The notes below the pieces were generated by a model. It was given only the letters and a program-made list of their open reading frames with translations. It ran no database searches and was not told the DNA's origin. A stretch of 64,000 bases of DNA, taken from the NCBI RefSeq assembly GCF_018327685.1, contig NZ_BNEL01000001.1, positions 4,030,001-4,094,000 on the forward strand, given 5' to 3'. Shown here one piece after another: positions 1 to 7,400 of the stretch. A program made the translations under genes and the position numbers. The DNA comes from Streptomyces sp. TS71-3 (lineage in GTDB: Bacteria > Actinomycetota > Actinomycetes > Streptomycetales > Streptomycetaceae). Numbering within the stretch: position 1 is the stretch's first letter; each line of letters starts with the position of its first letter.

Positions 1-124
1 TGATGTCGGCGTTCAGGGTGGGCAGGTAGAGGCTGGCGCTCGTCTGGAGGAGTTGCAGGAGCACCAGCAGCAGGAGAGGTCTCTGGTACGGACGCAGATA
101 GGTCCGCAAAAGTCGTATGAGCAC
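1..124 (-). CDS. ABC exporter subunit, N-terminal fragment (gene runs off the left edge)
   Basis: Only about the first 41 codons are in the window, read leftward from a GTG at 124. The peptide starts VLIRLLRTYLRPYQRPLLL and runs straight into a hydrophobic helix followed by SLYLPTLNADI. This is the usual opening of the transmembrane half of a type IV ABC exporter (fused permease-ATPase), where a short basic cytoplasmic segment precedes TM1 and a Pro-containing loop. No ATPase motif is visible because the rest lies outside. The RBS is poor (purine-rich GAGAGCAAGAGAAAAG only). Substrate cannot be inferred. The roughly 290 bases between it and the xylulokinase gene hold no convincing gene. Confidence 0.6.
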   Translation of the reverse strand, partial: MLIRLLRTYLRPYQRPLLLLVLLQLLQTSASLYLPTLNADI

Positions 125-414
125 GCTTTTCTCTTGCTCTCTCGGAGGCAGGGCGGATGGCGGGAACCCTCGGGGGCGGACGTGCCGGGGCGATGGCCGG
201 TCAGTGCCTCCCCCTGGCGGACCGCCTCCCCGAGCGGCCGTCACCCCCCTATCGTCGGGCACTCCACCCGCGTTACCTCAAGTGGTTTTAGCCAAGAGCG
301 GACCAAACCTGCGGGAATCGTGTACACCGCAGGGGGATGAGCACTGCGCCGCAGTGCCCTGGGGAGCCGTACCGGGCGCGGCAGGACGCGCGGGGCGCGC
401 GGTGGCGCCCGCCG

Positions 415-1863
415 TCACGAGGCCGAGAACGCCTCGGGGTGCACCTGGTCGCGCACGGCCGTGTACTGCTGCCGGACCGCCTGGCCCACCGGCAGTTCCT
501 CGCCCGGCTCGAAGACCTCCATCGACGGGGCCGGCCACTGCGGCGGGGAGTTCGGCGTCAGGCTGCCGTTCGAGGCGCCGAGCGCCCATGCGGCCTGCCG
601 GGCCGCCCCGATGGCCGCGTAGTCGGCGGGCTGCGGCACCACGATGGGGGCGCCGAGCAGCGGCGGCGCGGCGGCCTGCACGGCGGGCAGGTCGGCAGAC
701 GCGCCCAGCAGGAAGACCCTGCGCACCGTCACGCCCCGGCCGCGCAGCACGTCCAGCGCGTCCGCCAGGCCGCACAGCATGCCCTCGAAGGCGGCGCGCG
801 CCAGGTGCTCCGGTTTCATCGACTCGCGTCTCAGCCCGGTGAGGGTGCCCGCGGCGTGCGGCAGGTGCGGGGTGCGCTCGCCCTCCAGATAGGGGAGCAG
901 CACGAGGCCGTGGGAGCCGGGCGTCGACTTCATCGCCAGCGCCGAGAGCCCTTCCAGGTCGACGCCGAGCAGTTCGGCGGCGCCGCGCAGGGTGCGCACG
1001 GCGTTGAGGGTGTGCACGACGGGCAGGTGCATGCCCGTCGCGTCGGCCAGGCTGGTGATCATGCCGCGGGAGTCGATCAGAGCCTCGTGGTGCACCGCCA
1101 TCACGGAACCCGAGGCGCCCAGGGAGACCACGGCGTCCCCGAGCCCGATGCCGAGGCCCAGCGCCGCGGCCATCGTCTCGCCCGTGCCCGCGGAGATCAG
1201 CAGCCCCTCGGGGGTGGTGCCGGCCGCCTCCGCCGGGCCCAGCACATCGGGGAGTGCCACCTGGTGCCCGAGGGCCAGCTCCACCAGATCGGGGCGGTAC
1301 GCGCCGGTCGCCGCCGACCAGTAGCCCGTGCTGGACGCCGCGCCCCGGTCCGTGGTGCGCTGCGCCGGGCGGCCCAGGAGCTGCCACACCAGCCAGTCGT
1401 GGGCGCCCATCACGGAGGCGGTGCGCTGGGCGGAGTCCGGCTCCGCACGCGCCAGCCAGCGCAGCTTGGTCACCGGCTGCGCCGCCTGCGGCACGCACCC
1501 GACGGCCTTGGCCCACGCCTCCCGGCCGCCGAGCCGGTCGACCAGGTCCGCGGCGGCCGACTGGGCCCGCTTGTCGCCGCCGACCAGCGCGGGGCGGACC
1601 GAGGAGCCCTGCCCGTCGAGGGGTACGAGCGCGTGCTGCTGCGCGCAGACGCCGATGGCCCGCACCCCTTCCAGCAGCCCGCCGCCCGCGGCGTCGCCGA
1701 GGGACAGCAGCCAGGCCTGCGGGTCGATGTCAGAGGGCTTGCCGTCGCCGCTCTCCGTCGGATGCGGCGCGAAGCCCTGCCGCAGCACGGCCCCGGTGTC
1801 CGTGTCGCAGACGACGATGCGGGTGAATTCCTGTGAACTGTCCAGCCCGGCGACTATCCCCAT
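415..1863 (-). CDS. xylB: Xylulokinase (FGGY carbohydrate kinase)
   Basis: A 482-residue FGGY-family kinase, the normal length for XylB. It would phosphorylate D-xylulose with ATP in xylose catabolism in the cytoplasm. The N terminus MGIVAGLDSSQEFTRIVVCD is the phosphate-1 loop of the actin-like ATPase fold. Later come GVCAQQHALVPLD, the aspartate loop region with MGAHDWLVWQLLG, the adenosine region GASGSVMAVHHE, and FLLGASADLPAVQ near the C terminus. The ATG at 1863 was chosen because homology starts there; the open frame continues upstream only as Pro/Arg-rich noise. It stands alone here, with no xylose isomerase or transporter next to it. Another FGGY sugar specificity is possible. Confidence 0.85.
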   Translation of the reverse strand: MGIVAGLDSSQEFTRIVVCDTDTGAVLRQGFAPHPTESGDGKPSDIDPQAWLLSLGDAAGGGLLEGVRAIGVCAQQHALVPLDGQGSSVRPALVGGDKRAQSAAADLVDRLGGREAWAKAVGCVPQAAQPVTKLRWLARAEPDSAQRTASVMGAHDWLVWQLLGRPAQRTTDRGAASSTGYWSAATGAYRPDLVELALGHQVALPDVLGPAEAAGTTPEGLLISAGTGETMAAALGLGIGLGDAVVSLGASGSVMAVHHEALIDSRGMITSLADATGMHLPVVHTLNAVRTLRGAAELLGVDLEGLSALAMKSTPGSHGLVLLPYLEGERTPHLPHAAGTLTGLRRESMKPEHLARAAFEGMLCGLADALDVLRGRGVTVRRVFLLGASADLPAVQAAAPPLLGAPIVVPQPADYAAIGAARQAAWALGASNGSLTPNSPPQWPAPSMEVFEPGEELPVGQAVRQQYTAVRDQVHPEAFSAS

Positions 1864-2231
1864 ACGCCGATTCTGCCGCACGGCGGGGAGCCGGCTTCGA
1901 GCGGGCCGGGGCCGGGGTCGGCGGGGTGGCTGCTTCACGTAGGCCGTGGCTTTTTGCGCAGTTCCCCGCGCCCCTGGGGTTGGGGGGTTTCTGCCGGTTC
2001 TCGGCTGTCCGCGGTTTGTGGTTGTTCGCGCGGTTCCCCCCGCCCCGGGGCGGGGAGGGGGTCTCTGCTGATTTTCGGCCGGCCGTGCCGCGGGGACGGC
2101 GCGGTGGCCGACACGCCCGGGAGCCGCGACCTCATGATCCGCTTCCGCGGAACGGGTCACGGCTCCCGGGCGTGCGGGCGCCGGGGGCGGCAGGCGAGTG
2201 CCGGTGCCGTGCGTCGCGCCGGCACCACGCG
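1864..2231. repeat. Intergenic stretch with two copies of a GCGCAGTTCCCCGCGCCCC-type repeat
   Basis: No convincing gene. Two diverged copies of a GC-rich element are visible. One is at about 1946-1978 (core GCGCAGTTCCCCGCGCCCC) and one at about 2018-2055 (core GCGCGGTTCCCCCCGCCCC, followed by a GGGGCGGGG hairpin arm). Elements with a GCAGTTCCCCGCGCCCC core are scattered through Streptomyces intergenic DNA. Their role is not established, and here they lie between two leftward genes. Confidence 0.5.
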
Positions 2232-2540
2232 TCAGGGAGTGCTGGTGCCCCAGTCGTCGTCGCGGGTCTGGCCGGTGTGAGCGCGCTCACGCATCGAGCG
2301 CACGCGACCGCCCACCCCGTCCGGCATCCGGTCACCGACCTTGCTGCTGACCGTGTGGTACGCGCGTCCGGCGAGATCGCGGCTCTGCTGTGCCGCGGAC
2401 TCGGCGGTGTTCCGCACGGCCGGGTTCTGCATGAAGCCCTGGGCACAGCTCTTCATCTTCTCGTACTGCTCGCGCCCCGCCCGTGTCCCCAGTACATAAC
2501 CGAGGGCGAGTCCGGCGGCGAATGTGAGCCGGTAGCGCAT
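2232..2540 (-). CDS. YtxH-like small membrane-associated protein
   Basis: A 102-residue protein starting at the ATG at 2540 (MRYRLTFAAGLALGYVLGTR). The N terminus is one short hydrophobic helix ending in GTRAGREQYEKMK, the pattern of actinobacterial YtxH-domain proteins. The rest is predicted soluble and helical, with charged segments (QQSRDLAGRAYHTVSSKVGD and RSMRERAHTG). Members are often linked to stress or cell-envelope functions, but no biochemical role is defined. It has its own stop at 2232 and is not coupled to a neighbour. The tRNA genes lie upstream, reading the other way. Confidence 0.7.
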   Translation of the reverse strand: MRYRLTFAAGLALGYVLGTRAGREQYEKMKSCAQGFMQNPAVRNTAESAAQQSRDLAGRAYHTVSSKVGDRMPDGVGGRVRSMRERAHTGQTRDDDWGTSTP

Positions 2541-2693
2541 GGGCGGCCACCCTTCCGTTGTCTCCCCTGAGCGGGGAACCGTCGCGAGAACCGATTGGCG
2601 GAGCACCCCCCTGCTTGCGCTAATGTATGCGGTGCAGCGAGCGCGCGCCGCCTGGCGGATACCCCGGGAGGTACGTTCGATGCACCGAGGCGA

Positions 2694-2766
2694 TCCTCCG
2701 TAGCTCAATTGGCAGAGCAGCCGGCTGTTAACCGGCAGGTTACTGGTTCGAGTCCAGTCGGGGGAG
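2694..2766 (+). tRNA. tRNA-Asn (GTT), copy 1
   Basis: A complete 73-base cloverleaf. The acceptor TCCTCCG pairs with CGGGGGA, the anticodon arm GCCGG-CTGTTAA-CCGGC gives anticodon GTT, and the T arm is ACTGG-TTCGAGT-CCAGT. The discriminator base is G, and CCA is not encoded. It is the first unit of a 78-base tandem duplication. Confidence 0.95.
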
Positions 2767-2771
2767 CTCGA

Positions 2772-2844
2772 TCCTCCGTAGCTCAATTGGCAGAGCAGCC
2801 GGCTGTTAACCGGCAGGTTACTGGTTCGAGTCCAGTCGGGGGAG
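2772..2844 (+). tRNA. tRNA-Asn (GTT), copy 2
   Basis: Identical to copy 1 across the mature tRNA, and offset by exactly 78 bases with only a 5-base spacer. The pair is presumably processed from one transcript that ends at the adjacent terminator. Confidence 0.95.
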
Positions 2845-2851
2845 CAGCCGG

Positions 2852-2877
2852 AAGGACCCCTCCAGGGGTCCTTTTTT
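2852..2877 (+). terminator. Rho-independent terminator of the tRNA-Asn pair
   Basis: A perfect 10-base stem AAGGACCCCT/AGGGGTCCTT with a 2-base loop runs into a T tract. This is a classic intrinsic terminator 8 bases after the second tRNA. Confidence 0.9.
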
Positions 2878-3010
2878 GTGCCTGAGGGAACCGCTTCCGT
2901 ACGGGAGAAGTCTCCATGGTCGTACGAAGCCGACCAGCCGAAGCAGCAGATCGTATGAGCAGCTATGCTGCGGCAGACGGCGCGCACAAATGTGCGCGAC
3001 GCGCCGTAAT

Positions 3011-3084
3011 GGGGCGGTAGCTCAGCCGGTTAGAGCAGCGGACTCATAATCCGTCGGCCGTGGGTTCGAGTCCCACCCGCCCCA
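3011..3084 (+). tRNA. tRNA with CAU anticodon (Ile2 with lysidine, or elongator Met)
   Basis: A 74-base cloverleaf. The acceptor GGGGCGG pairs with CCGCCCC, the anticodon arm is GCGGA-CTCATAA-TCCGT, and the T arm is GTGGG-TTCGAGT-CCCAC. The discriminator is A, and the bases after it read CC. It is not the initiator tRNA because the acceptor is fully paired and the initiator hallmark GGG/CCC anticodon stem pairs are missing. I lean to tRNA-Ile(CAU), which needs TilS to read AUA, but elongator tRNA-Met cannot be excluded by eye. Confidence 0.85.
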
Positions 3085-3130
3085 CCGCGGCAGCACCCCC
3101 AGCAGGTCATCGGCCTGCACAGACGCCATC

Positions 3131-3163
3131 CGAGGGCCGCCACGCCGAGCGTGGTGGCCCTCG
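3131..3163. terminator. Strong hairpin downstream of the tRNA
   Basis: A 15-base stem (CGAGGGCCGCCACGC with GCGTGGTGGCCCTCG, one G-T pair) with a 3-base loop. It lacks a T tract, as many actinobacterial terminators do. It lies between the rightward tRNA and the leftward P450 remnant and could serve both. Confidence 0.6.
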
Positions 3164-3246
3164 GTCCGTGCGGGGACGAAACCCACCGGGACGAAACTCC
3201 TAAGGCCCTGTCATAACCCCCGCCCCATACTCGCGCCGGGCCCGCC

Positions 3247-4474
3247 TCACCACGTGACCGGAACCCCCTCGGGAATGCGGAACGCCACATCGCGCCGCCA
3301 TTGCAGCCGGTCGGCGGGGACGGTGAGCCGCAGTTCGGGAGCCGCTCTGCCGGCCAGCGCCCCCACCACCGCGGCCAGTTGCATCCGCGCCAGGCGGTTG
3401 CCGGGGCAGTGGTGCTTGCCGTGGCTGAAGCCGAGGTGGGCGCCGTCCGTGCGGGAGGGGTCGAAGCGGTCGGGGTCCGGGAAGGCGGAGGCGTCGTGAT
3501 TGGCCGATTCCAGGGACAGCAGCACGCACTCCCCGGCCCTGACGGTCATGCCGTCGATGACCACGTCGTGCGTCGCCACGCGTTTCGCGCCGCCGGTCGC
3601 CATGAGGGTGTAGCGGAGCAGTTCCTCCACGGCCGCCGGGACGAGCGCGGGATCCCTCCGCAGCGCCGCCAGCGCCTTCGGGTGCCGCGCGAGCGTGACC
3701 AGCGCGTTGGCCAGGAAGCTCGACGACGTCCGGTAGCCGGCGATGTAGAAGAGGGCGGCGAGTTCCGCCAGGTCCTCCGCGTGCAGGCGGCCTCCCCTGC
3801 CCGCTCGGGCCAGGCGCTTGACCAGGTGCTCGCCGGGGGCCCGGACGAGATACGGAAGGTGCTCCAGGAAGAAGCGGTGCACGCTGTTGATCGCCGAGGT
3901 CCCTGCCTCGGGCGTGTGGCCCCGCCACGTGAGGATCACGTCGCCCCAGCCGTCCAGCTTCACCCTCGCCTCCTCGTCGAGCGGGCCGAGCAGCGTCCGG
4001 CAGGCCACCGCGAACGGCAGGCGCCCGGCGAACCCGGGGGTGAGGTCGGCGGGCGGGCCCTGGGCGATCAGGCCCGCCATGATGTCCTCGGCCCGCCGGC
4101 GCGTCCACTCCTCGTGCCGGCGCACGGCGCGCAGCCCCATGCCGTCGGCGATCAGCTGGTGCAGCCCGGCCTCCCGCAGCCGCGCCAGGGAGTCCCCGCT
4201 GCCGGACTCGGCACGCAGCGGGACCGGCTCCTGGCGAGGCGCGTCCGGTTCCAGCGCGGCCGTCATGCTCAGGCGGGGGTCGGCCAGCAGCTTGCGCACC
4301 ACGTCGTGGCGGGTGGCGAGCCAGACACGGTCGCCGGTCACCGTGACGACCGGATGCAGGGGCGCGTCCAGGCCGCGCAGATGTGCGTAGCGCGGGGAGA
4401 TGTCCTGCCCCAGTCGTCGAAGGGGAAGGGGAGGGGCGCCTGGCCGGGGGTGCCGGGCCGGTGCGTTCGGTCAT
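3247..4474 (-). pseudogene. Cytochrome P450 with an apparently frameshifted 5' end
   Basis: A bacterial class I P450 that needs a ferredoxin and reductase, which are not encoded nearby. Seen: I-helix region IAGYRTSSSFLANAL, EELLRYT (ExxR), and the heme loop FSHGKHHCPGNRLA with the cysteine ligand. The longest intact frame starts only at a GTG at 4341 (364 residues), about 45 residues short of the family. The missing N terminus is present upstream in pieces. An ATG at 4474 gives MTERTGPAPP in one frame, GQAPLPFPFDDWG lies in a second, and QDISPRYAHLRGLDAPLHP in the third, which joins the main frame. One extra base in the G run at 4446-4450 and one in the C run at 4408-4411 would restore a 409-residue P450. 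It is therefore either a recent pseudogene or two homopolymer sequencing errors. Substrate unknown. Confidence 0.75.
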
Positions 4475-4541
4475 GGCCGCGTCCCCTTCGCCGGCGGCGC
4501 CTCCGCAGCGGGCGGCGGCTGCGTCTCCTCGCGGGGCCGGA

Positions 4542-4771
4542 CTAGGTCGTGTCCGGCGGATCTTCGTGGGCCTGCGACTCCCCCACTGCCTGAAGGGCGT
4601 GGGTGGGGGTACCTCCCACGCCCGTTCAGGGCAGTGGGGGAGTGCCCCCAGTACCGCACCTCGCCGCGTTGTCGGAGTCATCCGGGTACGCCCAGGATGA
4701 TCCTCCGCCTTGCGATGCACGGCACCAGGCGCCGCAGGCTGATCCACGAAGATCCGCCGGACACGACCTAG
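4542..4771. mobile_element. MITE copy 1 (230 bp, non-coding, long terminal inverted repeats)
   Basis: The element begins CTAGGTCGTGTCCGGCGGAT and ends with the reverse complement of that sequence; the terminal repeats match for 28 bases. Inside, ACTCCCCCACTGCCTGAA and its complement form a second, very strong hairpin around 4579-4635. There is no coding capacity. CTAG at both ends is consistent with a 4-base target duplication of the YTAR type used by IS5-group transposases (inference). A near-identical copy is at 11268-11503. It sits between the P450 remnant and the IS982 remnant. Confidence 0.85.
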
Positions 4772-4835
4772 ACGAGTAAGTCCTAAGTCCTGGGGTGCCG
4801 ATCGGGCATGAAGAGAGGGTGTTCAAGATCATGTT

Positions 4836-5240
4836 GTGACGCAAGACCTGAACACCCTCTTGACTGCACTGTACGTGAAGATCGACGACGAGCTGGGAGG
4901 ACCCCGATGGAGGGGCAGACCGCCCGTGCTGACCGACTCCGAACTGGTCTGTGTCGCGGTCGCCCAGGCGATGCTCGGCTTCACCTCCGAGGCTCACTGG
5001 CTGCGCTATGCCCGCAAGCACCTGCGGGATCTGTTTCCGTACCTGCCGCAGCAGTCGGGCTACAACAAGCGGCTGCGGGCCGCGCTCGGGCTGGTCAAAC
5101 GGGTCATCCGGATACTCGCCAAGTCGAGCGACTTCTGGCTCGACGACTGCTGGATCGTGGACTCCACCCCGGTGCCCTGCGGTATGTCCCGGCCCACGGT
5201 GAAGCGCTCGGACCTGGCCGGATGGGCGGGCTACGGCTAC
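4836..5240 (+). pseudogene. IS982-family transposase, 3'-truncated
   Basis: From a GTG at 4836 the first 135 codons match the start of actinobacterial IS982-type DDE transposases: PVLTDSELVCVAVAQAMLGF, HWLRYARKHLRDLFPYLPQQ, SGYNKRLRAAL, then DFWLDDCWIVDSTPVPCG, which holds the first catalytic Asp, and RPTVKRSDLAGWAGYGY. Homology stops after GYGY at about 5240. The remaining frame (to 5516) is antisense to the next gene, so the last half with the other catalytic residues is missing. A 12-base inverted repeat (AGAGGGTGTTCA at 4814-4825, TGAACACCCTCT at 4849-4860) brackets the start codon. The left end abuts the MITE. The remnant cannot transpose by itself. Confidence 0.85.
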
Positions 5241-5281
5241 TGGCCACACCCGCCCCACCGGGCACGGCTGCGGGACCGTGT

Positions 5282-7114
5282 CTACCTGCGCGATGTGCCA
5301 CGGCCGTCCCGGCAGGCGGTGCCGGCGGCGAGCCAGAGGGCGATGTGCCGCGGGTCGGCCGCCATGCCGGCGGCGCGGAGTTCGCGGTGGACGGCCCGAG
5401 GGAGCTCGGGGCGCCGGAGCAAGGGGCGGGCGGCGGGGTCGGCGATGGCGAGGGCGAGGAGGAGGCCGGTCCATGCTTCGGGGGCCTCGGGGTCGTCGGC
5501 CAGGAGGCGGGCGTAGGCGTCGGGTGCGGCGGGGTCGCGCGCGACGAGGGCACGGTCGGCGCCGGAACGCTCGGGACGGTCGCCGTCGGGCGGCGCGCCC
5601 AGGCTCCGCCGGATCAGGCCGATACGGGCCAGGGACCACGGCGCCGTGAGGTCCGCGACGACGGAGGACTCGGCTACTCGGCAGTCCGCCGCCGCACCGG
5701 CGGCGAAGGCCCTGGCCAGCGCACGCACGTCATCCTGGGCGGGGGCCAGATGCCGGATCCGCCAGCCGGTGCGGTGGTCGGTGGCGGCGAACTCGGCCAT
5801 GGCGACGATGTCCGGCCGGACCCGGCTCTCCGACCACCAGGCGGACAGCGGGGCGGCCATGCCCCGCAGGAAGCGGCGCCCGTGCGAGGTCAGCCCGGGA
5901 TCGGCGAGCAGGACGCCGAGCCCGTCCTGGACCTGCCGCCTGCGTAAGGCGAACTCGAACTCGGCCAGCGGCCGCTGCCGCGCGTGGTCCAGGTACCGGC
6001 ACCAGAAGTCGGTGATTCCCAGGAACGCGTACGTGCCTTGGAGCAGGCCGCTCAGGGGACGCGGGTCGTTGCGCCAGGGGGCGTAGTGCTGCTCGATCCC
6101 ACCGTCCTGCTCCAGCGTCAGCAGATGGAGCAGCGCGCCCAGCTTGGTGTGCTGGAACTCATGGACCAAGGTGACGGCCAACGTGGCCGGATCGGGCGGC
6201 AGCGAGGACAGCAGACCGCCGAACGCGTCGCCGGAGGAGGCGCTGAGCACCACCCCGGTCGGCGGCGACCGTACATCCGTGACGCTGCGCAGCCCCTCCG
6301 CGATGGCGGCGGCCATGCTCGGGTCGCTGTCCGCCAGCAGGTCCAGGGCGAGGCCGAACCGTTCCTGCCAGCGGGCGATCTCGTGCTTGTCGAGGCGCTG
6401 CGGAGGCAGGGGCTCGCTGAGGTCGCGGTACGGGTCGATGTCGTCCAGCCAGACGGCCACCGGCCGCCCGGCCGCGTTCGCCCGCAGCCTGCGCAGCCCC
6501 TGCCATCCCGGAGCGTCGCCGTCGAGCGGCTCGGGCGGCGCGGGCGGGCCCACGGATGCGCCGTGCGGGTCGACCCTCAGCCGGCCCGCCTCCACCACCA
6601 CTTCCGCCGTCCCCCAGTGCGGGCGGCCCGATAAGCGCGCCAGCCCGAGGGTGGGGAACATCGCGCTGCCGTCACGCAGCGGCACGGTGGTGCGCAACGG
6701 CAGGCCCGCGCGCAGCGCCGCGACGCAGCACACCGCGTGCAGATGGCCCAGGTCGGTCCAGAGCGGCCCGTCACCCCAGGCAGTACGGGACAACCGCCGC
6801 AGGCAGTGCCCCAGCCAGACGCCGATCTGAGGGAGCAGCAGCAGCTCCCTGAAATCCTCCGGGGCGCGCTCCTGGGCTGCCGTCAGCACCTCCCACGCGC
6901 TGTCCACGGGCGGAAGCGGGCCCAGCGCGCCGGGGGTGGCGCCGATGGCGTCGAGCAGGGCCCTGAGCAGCAGAAGCCGTCTGCTGTACTCGGTGGTCCG
7001 CAGGAAGCGGATCGTGTCGGGGCCGCCCCTGCCCGCGGCCAGGGTTTCGAAATGGGCCGAGGGAACGAGATGGTGTGCGACACGGGCGGGTTCGGCGTGT
7101 CCGTCGGTCTGCAC
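5282..7114 (-). CDS. Stand-alone alphaKG-HExxH-type peptide beta-hydroxylase-like protein
   Basis: A 610-residue protein with HEFQH at about residues 318-322 inside VTLVHEFQHTKLGALLHL. The N-terminal region (FETLAAGRGG, then EYSRRLLLLRALLDAIG) is typical of the HExxH putative peptide-modification family. Relatives fused to radical SAM domains beta-hydroxylate or crosslink ribosomal peptides using alpha-ketoglutarate and iron (family knowledge). Here no radical SAM domain is attached or adjacent. GTG 7114 was chosen because AAGGAG lies 6 bases upstream; an upstream GTG at 7165 would overlap the peptide gene and lacks an RBS. It is the last gene of a four-gene operon, and the small peptide gene 22 bases upstream is the obvious substrate candidate. 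Its stop is only about 40 bases from the IS982 breakpoint, so downstream partners may have been lost. Confidence 0.75.
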   Translation of the reverse strand: MQTDGHAEPARVAHHLVPSAHFETLAAGRGGPDTIRFLRTTEYSRRLLLLRALLDAIGATPGALGPLPPVDSAWEVLTAAQERAPEDFRELLLLPQIGVWLGHCLRRLSRTAWGDGPLWTDLGHLHAVCCVAALRAGLPLRTTVPLRDGSAMFPTLGLARLSGRPHWGTAEVVVEAGRLRVDPHGASVGPPAPPEPLDGDAPGWQGLRRLRANAAGRPVAVWLDDIDPYRDLSEPLPPQRLDKHEIARWQERFGLALDLLADSDPSMAAAIAEGLRSVTDVRSPPTGVVLSASSGDAFGGLLSSLPPDPATLAVTLVHEFQHTKLGALLHLLTLEQDGGIEQHYAPWRNDPRPLSGLLQGTYAFLGITDFWCRYLDHARQRPLAEFEFALRRRQVQDGLGVLLADPGLTSHGRRFLRGMAAPLSAWWSESRVRPDIVAMAEFAATDHRTGWRIRHLAPAQDDVRALARAFAAGAAADCRVAESSVVADLTAPWSLARIGLIRRSLGAPPDGDRPERSGADRALVARDPAAPDAYARLLADDPEAPEAWTGLLLALAIADPAARPLLRRPELPRAVHRELRAAGMAADPRHIALWLAAGTACRDGRGTSRR

Positions 7115-7136
7115 AGGTCTCCTTCCGCGGGGCCCG

Positions 7137-7316
7137 TCAGTCAGTCCGCTTGGGTCCTCCGTCACCGGCGAAATTGACCCGTGGCCGTTCGACCTGATGC
7201 AGCAACCGCTCCAGGGAACGCGCGTAGACGTCCGGACTCTGGGACCGAAGGGTGGAAAGCGGAATCTCGCTGAGATCGGCCAACTCGGACCCCAGGAACT
7301 CCGTGGACGGATTCAT
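7137..7316 (-). CDS. FxSxx-like small peptide, candidate RiPP precursor
   Basis: A 59-residue peptide from the ATG at 7316 (GGGGGAG 5 bases upstream). The segment LADLSEIPLSTLRSQSPDVY strongly resembles the conserved leader of FxSxx-COOH (FxsA-type) peptides, which are partners of FxsB radical SAM/HExxH enzymes. The C terminus reads RPRVNFAGDGGPKRTD: one Phe near the end, but no terminal FxSxx. It lies between the caspase and the HExxH gene in the same operon, the expected place for a precursor. The modified residue would most simply be in NFAGDGG (inference). An alternative is that it is a degenerate family member acting as an unmodified regulatory peptide. Confidence 0.7.
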   Translation of the reverse strand: MNPSTEFLGSELADLSEIPLSTLRSQSPDVYARSLERLLHQVERPRVNFAGDGGPKRTD

Positions 7317-7400
7317 GCGGCTCCCCCTGAGAACGCCCTGCATCCCGATGACTTCATGATGGCGCAGGCAGAAGTGTTCCGGAAGACTGTGATCAGCCGG

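Noticed and set aside
5241..5516. Continuation of the transposase frame beyond 5240
   Set aside because: Homology to IS982 transposases ends at GYGY; the rest is antisense to the HExxH gene with biased noise composition.
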